Positions 8,499 to 14,845 of a stretch of 20,371 nt of DNA are shown here, in pieces. The first letter of the stretch is position 1. Every line of letters begins with the position of its first letter. Source of the DNA: Coemansia sp. RSA 922. Lineage: Eukaryota; Kickxellomycota; Kickxellomycetes; Kickxellales; Kickxellaceae. Made by a program: the position numbers and the translations under genes. The notes beneath the pieces were generated by a model. It ran no database searches and was not told the origin of the DNA. It saw only the letters and a list, made by a program, of their open reading frames with translations. Location: contig JANBQS010000349.1 of assembly GCA_027577415.1 (NCBI GenBank), positions 1 through 20,371 on the forward strand, in the 5' to 3' direction.

Positions 8499-8885
8499 CT
8501 CAAAGACACAAGACTAGAGGCTGAACGAGTCTGCTCTTTGGGATACTCGAGTGTCCGTCAAAAAAATAAAAAATAACCTAGAGCAATCGGGTTTTTGTCT
8601 TTGTAGTCAATGCAGGCTAGAAAGGGCGCGTGTTTGTATCTATAAAAATCTCCTAAGCGCATCCTAATAAAAGAATGGATGCTACCTGTACAAACACAGG
8701 TTTTTGCAAAGAGATGATTGGTAAACAGGGGATTTATTCTGGCATTACTCTTTGTGTACACTTCAAAGCAGTTGCCAAACATGCGCGAAAGGAATCCCAA
8801 GCATTGACTATCAGCCTATGCATATACATGGTGCTCTCCCGACGTTTCCGAGCGGCAATAGCAGAGACTATTTGGGCCTGATCCT

Positions 8886-8932
8886 CACGTGGTGATTGTC
8901 TTGATTCAATCTGATCATAGCCACTCTGATCA
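8886..8932 (+). promoter_or_regulatory. E-box and paired CTGATCA motifs upstream of CBF5
   Basis: CACGTG at 8886-8891 is followed by CTGATCA at 8911-8917 and again at 8926-8932, 15 bp apart, about 130-175 bp upstream of the CBF5 ATG. CACGTG is the core site for fungal bHLH factors such as Cbf1. The duplicated TGATCA palindrome is of unknown function. Regulatory role is inferred from repetition and position. Confidence 0.35.
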
Positions 8933-9062
8933 ACAAGCCTGGAATTTTTTTTTCTTCTCTCAGCTTGGATGATCTGAAATATTTTCTTTTACTCTAGTGT
9001 TCGACTTTAGATTTTTTTTTTATATTTTTTTTTGTAATCACTATTATAAAGTCAAATCCAAT

Positions 9063-10535
9063 ATGACTGAGGCCGACTTCCGCATCAAGCCCGAGGCAAA
9101 GGGCTCTTCTATCGATACGTCGAACTGGCCTTACCTGTTGAAGAACTACGACAAGCTGCATGTGCGTACCGGTCACTATACGCCGATTCCAGTGGGCAGC
9201 ACGCCGTTGAAGCGCGACCTGCAGGACTACATTCGCTACGGAGTGATCAACCTGGACAAGCCTGCCAACCCTTCGTCTCACGAAGTCGTAGCGTGGATCC
9301 GTCGCATTCTGCGCGTCGAGAAGACCGGGCACTCTGGCACGCTCGACCCAAAAGTGACTGGCTGCCTGATCGTGTGCGTGGACCGTGCGACGCGGCTAGT
9401 AAAGTCGCAGCAGAGCGCTGGCAAAGAGTACGTGTGCGTTGTGCGGCTGCACGACGCTCTTGAGAACGAGATGGCGCTGGCCAAGGCTGTCGAGACCCTG
9501 ACTGGCGCCCTGTTCCAGCGCCCGCCTCTGATCTCAGCTGTGAAGCGCCAGCTGCGCGTGCGTACCATCTACGAGTCCAAGCTCATTGAGTTTGACAACG
9601 ACCGCCACCTGGGCGTCTTTTGGGTTAGCTGCGAGGCTGGCACCTACATGCGTACGATGTGCACGCACCTGGGTCTCCTCTTGGGCGTTGGTGGCCATAT
9701 GCAGGAGCTGCGCCGCGTGCGCTCGGGAGCTCTTACTGAGAACGACAACCTGGTCTCCATGCACGACGTGCTGGATGCCCAGTGGGTCTACGACAACACG
9801 AAGGACGAGTCGTATCTGCGCCGCGTTGTGCGCCCGCTCGAGTGGCTGCTGACTGGATACAAGCGCGTCGTCGTCAAGGACTCGTCTGTCAACGCCATCT
9901 GCTATGGCGCCAAGCTGATGATCCCCGGCCTGCTGCGCTTCGAGGACGGCGTCGAGGTCAACGACGAAGTCGTGCTGATGACCACCAAGGGCGAGGCTAT
10001 CGCCATCGCCATTGCGCAGATGACGACTGCCGTTATGGCCACTTGCGACCACGGTGTTGTTGCCAAGATCAAGCGCGTCATCATGGAGCGCGACACGTAC
10101 CCGCGCAAGTGGGGACTCGGCCCCATGGCCCAGCAGAAGAAGAAGCTGATCAAGGATGGCAAGCTCGACAAGTTTGGCCGCAAGACCGATGCTACTCCTG
10201 CTGACTGGAACAAGTCCTATGTCGACTATGCTGCCAACGACCAGATGCAGGCCTCGCTCTCCATGGGCGTCGCTGGTCTTGCCGTTGCGGGCTCTGCGCC
10301 TCCCACCCCCATCACTCCTGCTGCTCCTAAGCGCCAGGCTGTTGAGTCTGAGAGCGAGGAAGAGTCTGATGCCAGCTCTAGTGAGGACGAGAAGCCTGCT
10401 TCTAAGGACGATAAGGCCAAGGCCAAGGCTGAGAAGAAGGCCAAGAAGGCCGAGAAGGAGGCTGCCAAGAAGGAGAAGCGCGAGAAGAAGAAGGAGAGAG
10501 AGGCCAACAAGTCGAAAAAGTCACGCAAGGGCTAA
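9063..10535 (+). CDS. CBF5: H/ACA snoRNP pseudouridine synthase Cbf5 (dyskerin)
   Basis: 490 residues starting at ATG 9063 ([16 protein letters not shown]...). The frame is open further upstream, but that part is T-rich leader without an ATG, and yeast Cbf5 aligns from here. It is the catalytic subunit of H/ACA snoRNPs: it isomerises rRNA uridines in the nucleolus and is also linked to telomerase RNA in many eukaryotes. The TruB-type catalytic motif [15 protein letters not shown] places Asp95 at the family's catalytic position. The N-terminal dyskerin-like region ([20 protein letters not shown]) is present. A PUA domain spans roughly residues 260-345 ([20 protein letters not shown] onward). 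The C-terminus is acidic-serine then Lys/Glu-rich (about 420-490), the KKE/D-type nucleolar tail of this family. There are no introns. Identification is very secure. Confidence 0.98.
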   Translation: MTEADFRIKPEAKGSSIDTSNWPYLLKNYDKLHVRTGHYTPIPVGSTPLKRDLQDYIRYGVINLDKPANPSSHEVVAWIRRILRVEKTGHSGTLDPKVTGCLIVCVDRATRLVKSQQSAGKEYVCVVRLHDALENEMALAKAVETLTGALFQRPPLISAVKRQLRVRTIYESKLIEFDNDRHLGVFWVSCEAGTYMRTMCTHLGLLLGVGGHMQELRRVRSGALTENDNLVSMHDVLDAQWVYDNTKDESYLRRVVRPLEWLLTGYKRVVVKDSSVNAICYGAKLMIPGLLRFEDGVEVNDEVVLMTTKGEAIAIAIAQMTTAVMATCDHGVVAKIKRVIMERDTYPRKWGLGPMAQQKKKLIKDGKLDKFGRKTDATPADWNKSYVDYAANDQMQASLSMGVAGLAVAGSAPPTPITPAAPKRQAVESESEEESDASSSEDEKPASKDDKAKAKAEKKAKKAEKEAAKKEKREKKKEREANKSKKSRKG

Positions 10536-10768
10536 ATATAAAAAAAACAGCCTATTTTCTTTATCATTTTCAATATTCAAATATACTCGACAAGTCAATT
10601 AATCGATTTCGTAGACGTTACGTACTGGGTAGAGTTCACACGTAAATGAAGAACCCATGTCAGTTGATACCTATTTATTCCAAACAGCAGTAATTTGAAT
10701 AAAACTATTTTAGACATGACAAAACAGGTGTCTTCATAAGCTGAGGGTGAGGATGCGTTGCAACATGA

Positions 10769-11119
10769 TTATAGTCCATGAGTGCGGTTATACTTGGGGA
10801 CCAGAGTCTTAACATATTCGCCCCATTTCATGCCCTGGATAGTAGCTTCAGACCAAATAATAACTAGTTCTTTCATACCACCAAAGAATAAATAGGCATT
10901 CCCGTTTTCATCATATGCATAAGGCTTATCTACTGATTCATAATGACCCAAGTTAATCATTTGCCCTGCAGGATAAGCTTCACACTTAGCGTGCTTACTT
11001 AGTTCCTCAATCATCTCATCAGTAATGACTTTATTTAGTACAACACGTCCACTGATCTTTGGTCCTTCATTTTCCTTACAGGTAACAGCATAACAATATG
11101 ACTCTGATGTATTTGTCAT
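10769..11119 (-). CDS. Orphan 116-aa protein, possible local family member
   Basis: The open frame extends to 11356, but I place the start at ATG 11117-11119 (MTNTSESYCYAVTCKENEG). A strong TATA box at 11213-11221 lies about 95 bp upstream of it, so the longer N-terminus would be promoter and leader. No signal peptide is present with this start. The protein has an N-terminal strand, a helix around MIEELSKHAK, then AYLFFGG and GEYVKTLVPKYN near the C-terminus. The last motif recalls GEYLNDKIVP of the 133-aa paralogues at 12143 and 13500, and YVKKKLVP of the orphan at 4817. The spacing between the hydrophobic strand and this motif is also similar. Remote homology is therefore plausible but not proven. 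The gene is AT-rich and downstream of CBF5 in convergent orientation. Function is unknown. Confidence 0.68.
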   Translation of the reverse strand: MTNTSESYCYAVTCKENEGPKISGRVVLNKVITDEMIEELSKHAKCEAYPAGQMINLGHYESVDKPYAYDENGNAYLFFGGMKELVIIWSEATIQGMKWGEYVKTLVPKYNRTHGL

Positions 11120-11212
11120 GTTAAAATTAAAAGTATGAGCTTGGCTTACAAGTGTGGTGTGATATGTATGGTAGTTGTCTTGAAAAATAGCAAAGGGGGT
11201 GGCGGCAGCTAG

Positions 11213-11221
11213 CTTTATATA
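11213..11221 (-). promoter_or_regulatory. TATA box of the 116-aa orphan gene
   Basis: TATATAAAG on the minus strand, preceded by a CT-rich stretch and followed after about 95 bp by the chosen ATG at 11119. It is one of the clearest core promoters in the window and decides the start codon. Confidence 0.65.
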
Positions 11222-11427
11222 GCAAAAGAGAAGAAGAACAATCCCTCCTGTTTGCTGCCTGAAGAAGACAGAGGGGATGCACATTATGCAGGTTTTTTTT
11301 GTTGAAGAAAAAAATGGGGGAATGCAATAAGTTGCTTCTCTTGTTTCAAAGAACATGCGTCATGAGCATGACATCTGCTAATTGATTTCCCACTTGTCAT
11401 GTTTCTTTTTTAGCACATTTTTCTTTC

Positions 11428-11555
11428 CCTCTTTTCAAAGGATGTCAGAGGACAAAAAAATGACATCACCAATGTATCTTCCTCCTTTGCTCAAAGGATG
11501 TGAAAGGACAAAAAAATGACATCACTAGAGTTTCTCTTTCCTTTGCTTAAAGAAA
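11428..11555. repeat. 56-bp tandem direct repeat, two full copies and a partial third
   Basis: A 35-bp core at 11435-11469 recurs at 11491-11525 with two mismatches, exactly 56 bp apart. A third copy is recognisable only at its start (CCTTTGCTTAAAG at 11540-11552), again offset by 56 bp. In the first copy GATGTCA and TGACATC form a perfect 7-bp inverted repeat around an A-rich centre; the second copy has one arm altered. It lies 215-340 bp upstream of the TATA box of the 116-aa gene and 310-440 bp upstream of the plus-strand TATA box. Confidence 0.8.
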
Positions 11556-11796
11556 CACCTATGCCGTAGGTTTACACGCACTTTGTCAATGAGCTGGCTA
11601 AGGCCCCACCTTTGACACTTGCCTGCTGCTTTCTCTTTGCCTATTCCTCATCACATTTGTCACCGCTCCAGGAAGAACTCACTCCTGCTCTAGTGCAGAT
11701 AGGACTTGGATTATAAGTCACTTGTTATGCTCTTCACTTGATTCCTATAGGATTTCGACGCTCAACGACGATATCCGACATTTTATTGTGCCTAAT

Positions 11797-11876
11797 ATCA
11801 ACGGCTATAATCAACGGTGCCTCGATCATGAGCAGTAGCGCCGTTACTGCCCCACGGACCATTTGCCCTATATAAG
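11797..11876 (+). promoter_or_regulatory. Plus-strand promoter: paired ATCAACGG motifs and TATA box
   Basis: TATATAAG (11869-11876) sits inside a near-palindromic context, GCCCTATATAAGGGGC. Two identical 8-bp motifs (11797-11804 and 11810-11817) lie 50-70 bp upstream of it. The arrangement looks like a functional core promoter with upstream activator sites, directing transcription to the right, against the 133-aa gene at 12143. No protein-coding gene follows on this strand. Confidence 0.5.
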
Positions 11877-11959
11877 GGGCCGCGCACCAGCAGCCGTAGA
11901 CTAGTTAGGCAATCACTTTTAACTTTACTTACTTTTTTATTTATCTAAATACAAAAGAC

Positions 11960-12057
11960 GTAAGGACTGGTGAACTAGGCGTTAGCCAATATCTACTTGC
12001 ATACTCCAAACCTACAATCCCAAAAGTTTGACCTAGTTGATTTTCTCTCCTTGCCAG
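11960..12057 (+). other. Probable 98-nt spliceosomal intron in the plus-strand leader
   Basis: A good 5' splice site (AC|GTAAGG) begins about 84 bp after the TATA box. The 3' end is an excellent acceptor, TTTTCTCTCCTTGCCAG, and a branch-like TTTGACCT lies about 30 nt upstream of it. Length and signals are typical of fungal introns. The first exon contains no ATG. The second exon opens only a 32-codon frame from 12101. This supports a spliced noncoding or leader transcript, but no coding potential confirms it. Confidence 0.4.
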
Positions 12058-12142
12058 TGTCTCAGTTATTGTCTAGAGGTATACATCTGTTAGCAGGGTA
12101 ATGAAATATATTTCTATACTCATTAAAAAAATAGGATGGGTG

Positions 12143-12544
12143 CTAAATGTCTACAAAGGGACTGTCCAAATTAAGGGCTTCCCAAGGAAAGACGCCTAGA
12201 GCCGTCCACGAACCTTCAAGTTTAACTGATGTTGGTACTATATTGTCATTTAGATATTCGCAGAGACCTCTGGATTTGACTTCTGGAGAATTTAAAAAGC
12301 TTTCAAATTTGTTTGCTCTATCGAACACTATATAATAATCACCTTCTTCTTTTACATTTTCATTTCCAATAATGTTGTTGCGATATATAGGGATTGCTGG
12401 AACGCCAGCCAATGATTTTGGCCACGCTCTTCTTATAGCGGCAATGGTATTTGTATAGGAAGTTGGATATGCGTTACAAGCAGCGGCATGTATCATACCT
12501 TTTACACCATAGCTAAATATATATATCCTGATTTGTCCAGACAT
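12143..12544 (-). CDS. Orphan 133-aa protein, tandem paralogue A
   Basis: Complete frame from ATG 12544 to TAA 12143, AT-rich, without signal peptide or membrane segment. It aligns without gaps over all 133 residues with the gene at 13500; by hand count about 63 positions (47%) are identical. The best conserved parts are MIH near residue 17, IPIY near 52, EGDYY.VF near 67, NKF.SFL and EYLND.IVP. Unrelated bases between them and an unbroken alignment show that protein sequence has been under selection. The short alternating pattern suggests a small alpha/beta fold. The family is unknown to me. Upstream is a CT-rich leader and a block shared with copy B. Downstream, the plus strand carries a TATA promoter aimed at the antisense of this gene. 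Confidence 0.82.
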   Translation of the reverse strand: MSGQIRIYIFSYGVKGMIHAAACNAYPTSYTNTIAAIRRAWPKSLAGVPAIPIYRNNIIGNENVKEEGDYYIVFDRANKFESFLNSPEVKSRGLCEYLNDNIVPTSVKLEGSWTALGVFPWEALNLDSPFVDI

Positions 12545-13499
12545 GATAAAAAAAAACTTGTTTGAGAAAAAAAAAAGGTGAGCAGAGAAGAAGAAAAGAG
12601 AGAGAGAGAGGGTTTCTTGCCCTTCTTTCTTTTAGAGAATAGCGCAATCCTCCTCAGAGGAAAGAAAAAAATCTTCTTGACTGCGCGAGTGACTTTAAAG
12701 TCTCTCATGCCTTTTAAGAAAGAAAGTCAGCTGAATTTTTTTAAATACTAATGATTTGTTGAGATTGGGCACAACAGCGCTCAGGCATACACTCCAACAA
12801 TAAGAGCTAATCCTGTTGACCTCCTTGTTCAGAGGAAGGAAAATTCATAAGATGGCTTGTAGTGTTTAGAGTTTTTGTCAGTTGTTGTAACCCGCCAGGA
12901 GAATTTAAAGGCAAAAAGGCATCGCCCAAGGCGTGCTGGCTGAAGATGCTTATTAGCCAGAGATGTATTATTGTATCTTACTTATTTACTCTATTAGATT
13001 TTAGAGCGAAGTGAACTAGCGTAGCTTATAAAATCTTAAGTGTCAATAAATTAAATATTGGAAAGGTTAAAGAAACAGAAGAAAGATGTTAACCGGTCAA
13101 ACACGCACTATATTCAAAGTGCCAAACAAACCAGTGAACCGTGGGAACTGGACTGAGCCGAGTCACGACATAGGACAATGGTACCGAGATCCAAAAGAGA
13201 TATTTAACATACTCCTATTCTTGACAATATGACCCGAAATTTGCCTCAGAATTGTCTCTGGGTTCTGCCTTTAGGCATTTGTCCGACCCCTTTTTTTCAT
13301 TTTTGCCGCTCCTAGGCAAGCCTGCTCCAGCTATAGTTCAGACAGGGCGGGAATATTTGCAACTTGCATTCTTGTTTCCAAAAGCTTGATCAAGTAGATT
13401 TGTTTTGCTCAAGCTAGTTTCACAGATAATGTCGAGTTTCTTTGCCAACTGGATAGTAAAATTTAATTCTATACTCAAATAAAAGAAAAAGCCTATATG
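12545..13499. other. Intergenic region between the two 133-aa paralogues
   Basis: These 955 bp comprise the upstream region of copy A (to about 12760), about 210 bp of unique AT-rich sequence, and the downstream flank of copy B, which is split by an inserted stretch at about 13028-13351. GAATTTAAAGG at 12901-12911 may be a decayed counterpart of the plus-strand TATA box of copy A. A minus-strand frame at 12502-12708 covers the promoter and is not conserved in copy B, so it is not called. Confidence 0.45.
12610..12660 (-). promoter_or_regulatory. Conserved promoter block of paralogue A
   Basis: This block lies 66-116 bp upstream of the ATG. It is nearly identical to 13990-14040 in copy B, including a 22-of-23 match around CTTTTAGAGAATAGCG. 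On the sense strand it reads CGCTATTCTCTAAAAG, where TCTAAAAG stands at the distance at which other genes in this window have their TATA box. It is better conserved than much of the coding DNA. Confidence 0.5.
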
Positions 13500-13901
13500 C
13501 TAACTATATAAAGGGTAGTTGTCTGAACTGAGTTTTTCCAATGGATGGACTTCTACAGCCTGCCACAAACCTTTAGTTGAAATCGATGATGGCACTATCT
13601 TGTCATTAAGATATTCACCGATACTCTTGTCTATGAGCTCTTGGGATTCTAAGAAGCTTGCAAACTTATTCTCATCAGCAAACACCAAGTAATAATCACC
13701 TTCTGCTGTCGAATCACAATCTGTAATAATAATGTTTTGATAAATAGGGATTGCTAAAACATCTTTCAACTTCGTTGGCGATAATTTTCTTAATGAAGTA
13801 ATGGTATTTGCATAAGAATCTGGCCGTATGTTATCCGCAGCAATATGTATCATAGAAGCTCCACCATAGTAAAATACGTTTATCCTGGTTATTTCAGACA
13901 T
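13500..13901 (-). CDS. Orphan 133-aa protein, tandem paralogue B
   Basis: Complete frame from ATG 13901 to TAG 13500, the same length as paralogue A and aligned without gaps (about 47% identity). The sequence opens MSEITRINVFYYGGASMIH, has SYANTITSLRKL as a probable helix and AIPIYQNIIIT as a strand, and ends with EGDYYLVFADENKFASFL and GEYLNDKIVPSSI. Neither the N-terminus nor any internal region suggests secretion or membrane insertion. An 18-base A run (13929-13946) lies in the 5' leader, about 28 bp before the ATG. The family and function are unknown. Conservation of frame, length and motif in two copies argues that both are functional proteins. Confidence 0.82.
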   Translation of the reverse strand: MSEITRINVFYYGGASMIHIAADNIRPDSYANTITSLRKLSPTKLKDVLAIPIYQNIIITDCDSTAEGDYYLVFADENKFASFLESQELIDKSIGEYLNDKIVPSSISTKGLWQAVEVHPLEKLSSDNYPLYS

Positions 13902-13989
13902 GATAATAAAAAAATTTACTTATTAGCCAAAAAAAAAAAAAAAAAAAGTAGACAAGTAGAGATTGAGAGGAAAAAAAGAGGAAGAGTGA

Positions 13990-14040
13990 GGGTTTCTTGC
14001 TCTTTTTCTTTTAGAGAATAGCGGAATCCTCAGAGAAAGG
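13990..14040 (-). promoter_or_regulatory. Conserved promoter block of paralogue B
   Basis: Counterpart of 12610-12660, 89-139 bp upstream of the ATG. It shares GGGTTTCTTGC and CTTTTAGAGAATAGCG with copy A, with small indels between them. Retention at the same position in both copies suggests a shared regulatory input. Confidence 0.5.
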
Positions 14041-14180
14041 GTAAAAAAAAGTATCCTTGACTGTGAGGGCAAGTTTTCAAGTCATTTGTTCTTTTAAGAA
14101 AGGCAGTCAATTAATTTTTTTTTGAATGATAATGTTATAATACTGATTTATTCCCACAAATCAACTAATTATAGCAACAT

Positions 14181-14188
14181 TATAAAAG
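14181..14188 (+). promoter_or_regulatory. TATA box of the GrpB gene
   Basis: TATAAAAG lies 92 bp upstream of the chosen ATG at 14273. This is close to the 95-98 bp spacing of the 116-aa orphan gene on the other strand. Confidence 0.55.
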
Positions 14189-14218
14189 TGCGAGTTCCCA
14201 GGCTAAAAAAAACTAATG

Positions 14219-14239
14219 TTTATAGTTTATAGTTTATAG
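14219..14239. repeat. TTTATAG heptanucleotide repeat, three units
   Basis: Three perfect tandem copies of TTTATAG lie in the leader of the GrpB gene, between its TATA box and ATG. It is a short simple repeat and could arise by slippage. Confidence 0.8.
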
Positions 14240-14272
14240 TTGATATTTTCTCTATTACTTATTTTGATTATA

Positions 14273-14830
14273 ATGACTACAGACGATCCCTCCAATGCTT
14301 ATTCTGACCCATTCAAAGTCGTTGACTACGATCCCACTTGGGCCAAATTATTTTCCAACGAACACGACCTGATTCTCAGTACAATCGCTCAATACGTTAT
14401 GACAGTTGAGCATGTCGGGTCGACCAGTATCCCAGGTCTGGCGGCCAAACCGATAATCGACATACAAGTAGTAGTACAAGATTTCAGCAACCTCTCACAG
14501 TGCATCGAGGGCATGACTGGGATCGGCTACGTTTATAAGGGATTATTGGGGATAGAAGGACGCGAGTACTTTAAGCGACCAGGATTTCACGTGCATATGG
14601 TACAAATGGGAAATGACGAGTACACTCGCAAAACATTGTTCCTCAAGTATTTGCGCGAGCACAAGGACGTGTGTCAAGAGTATGCGGAGCTCAAAAAGCG
14701 ATTGGCAATCAAATGGAATGGACATCCGTCAGCTCATCTAGAGTATAACCTTGATAAGACCGAATTTATAATGGGCGTTCTGACTCGTGCAGGTTGGGAT
14801 CCAGAGTTAAAACCAGAGTATTTGAAATAA
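14273..14830 (+). CDS. GrpB / UPF0157 family protein (nucleotidyltransferase-like fold)
   Basis: 185 residues from ATG 14273 (MTTDDPSNAYSD...). The frame opens earlier but without an ATG, and the TATA box at 14181 fits this start. The family signature is clear: VVDYDPTWAKLF at about residues 16-27 and EHVGSTSIPGLAAKPIIDI at about 46-64, with the GS pair and Asp63 in the nucleotidyltransferase-like arrangement. The later part (REYFKRPGFHVHMV, then LFLKYLREH) also matches. GrpB proteins are widespread in bacteria and present in many fungi; the reaction is not established, although some are found fused to dephospho-CoA kinase. The length is typical. Bacterial origin by ancient transfer is possible, but base composition here is intermediate and gives no proof. 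The stop is 15 bp from that of convergent NEO1. Confidence 0.93.
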   Translation: MTTDDPSNAYSDPFKVVDYDPTWAKLFSNEHDLILSTIAQYVMTVEHVGSTSIPGLAAKPIIDIQVVVQDFSNLSQCIEGMTGIGYVYKGLLGIEGREYFKRPGFHVHMVQMGNDEYTRKTLFLKYLREHKDVCQEYAELKKRLAIKWNGHPSAHLEYNLDKTEFIMGVLTRAGWDPELKPEYLK

Positions 14831-14845
14831 ATAAAGTATTTATTT

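Larger units (their letters stand above)
8357..9062. other. Divergent promoter region between the secreted-protein gene and CBF5
   Basis: These 706 bp hold two divergent promoters: a minus-strand TATA box at 8492-8498 and T-rich leader sequence before CBF5 (8941-9050), including TTATAAAG near 9044-9051. A plus-strand frame of 68 codons (8675-8881, MDATCTNTGFCK...) and a minus-strand frame of 80 codons (8558-8800) overlap on opposite strands. Neither resembles a known protein or has a clear promoter, so I leave both uncalled. A CACGTG at 8886-8891 and paired CTGATCA motifs lie upstream of CBF5. Confidence 0.4.
11120..12142. other. Long divergent intergenic region with two TATA promoters and 56-bp repeats
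   Basis: These 1,023 bp separate two minus-strand orphan genes. They contain the TATA promoter of the 116-aa gene (11213-11221, minus), a 56-bp tandem repeat (about 11428-11555), paired ATCAACGG motifs (11797-11804 and 11810-11817), a plus-strand TATA box (11869-11876) and a probable 98-nt intron (11960-12057). No frame longer than about 32 codons follows the plus-strand promoter; that one starts at 12101. So the transcript, if real, is probably noncoding or a gene relic. Confidence 0.5.
11921..12760. repeat. Duplicated segment, copy A (gene plus flanks)
   Basis: It matches copy B (12972-14135) in the 133-aa coding region, in the upstream region (12545-12760 versus 13902-14135) and, more weakly, on the downstream side. 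There TTCTATACTCA, the stretch ACTTGCAT...CAAAAG.TTGA...AG.TGATTT and GTGAACTAG.CGT.AGC recur in the same order. This is a tandem segmental duplication, with copy B longer by an insertion of roughly 320 bp. The outer boundaries are judged by eye and are approximate. Confidence 0.6.
12972..14135. repeat. Duplicated segment, copy B (gene plus flanks, with insertion)
   Basis: This is the counterpart of copy A at 11921-12760. The match covers 12972-13027, resumes at about 13352 and continues through the gene at 13500-13901 and its upstream region. The inner stretch 13028-13351 has no partner in copy A. I see no terminal inverted repeats or target-site duplication around it. Boundaries are approximate. 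Confidence 0.55.
13902..14272. other. Divergent promoter region between paralogue B and the GrpB gene
   Basis: These 371 bp carry the promoter of paralogue B on the left (to about 14135) and that of the GrpB gene on the right. They include an A18 run (13929-13946), the block shared with paralogue A (13990-14040), a plus-strand TATA box (14181-14188) and a short TTTATAG tandem repeat (14219-14239). No further gene is seen. Confidence 0.55.

Noticed and set aside
8558..8881. Minus-strand 80-codon frame and plus-strand 68-codon frame
   Set aside because: They overlap on opposite strands, resemble nothing, and lie in the divergent promoter region of the secreted-protein gene and CBF5.
8357..9062. 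snoRNA next to CBF5
   Set aside because: I looked for C (RTGATGA) and D (CTGA) boxes in a plausible arrangement and found none in the noncoding sequence.
9534..10213. Long antisense frames within CBF5, and similar ones in NEO1
   Set aside because: They are shadow frames produced by GC-rich codon use. The sense proteins are unambiguous.
11120..11356. N-terminal extension of the 116-aa gene (195-codon frame)
   Set aside because: A strong TATA box lies inside it, so it should be promoter and leader.
12147..12335. Plus-strand 62-codon frame antisense to paralogue A
   Set aside because: It is a shadow of the conserved minus-strand gene.
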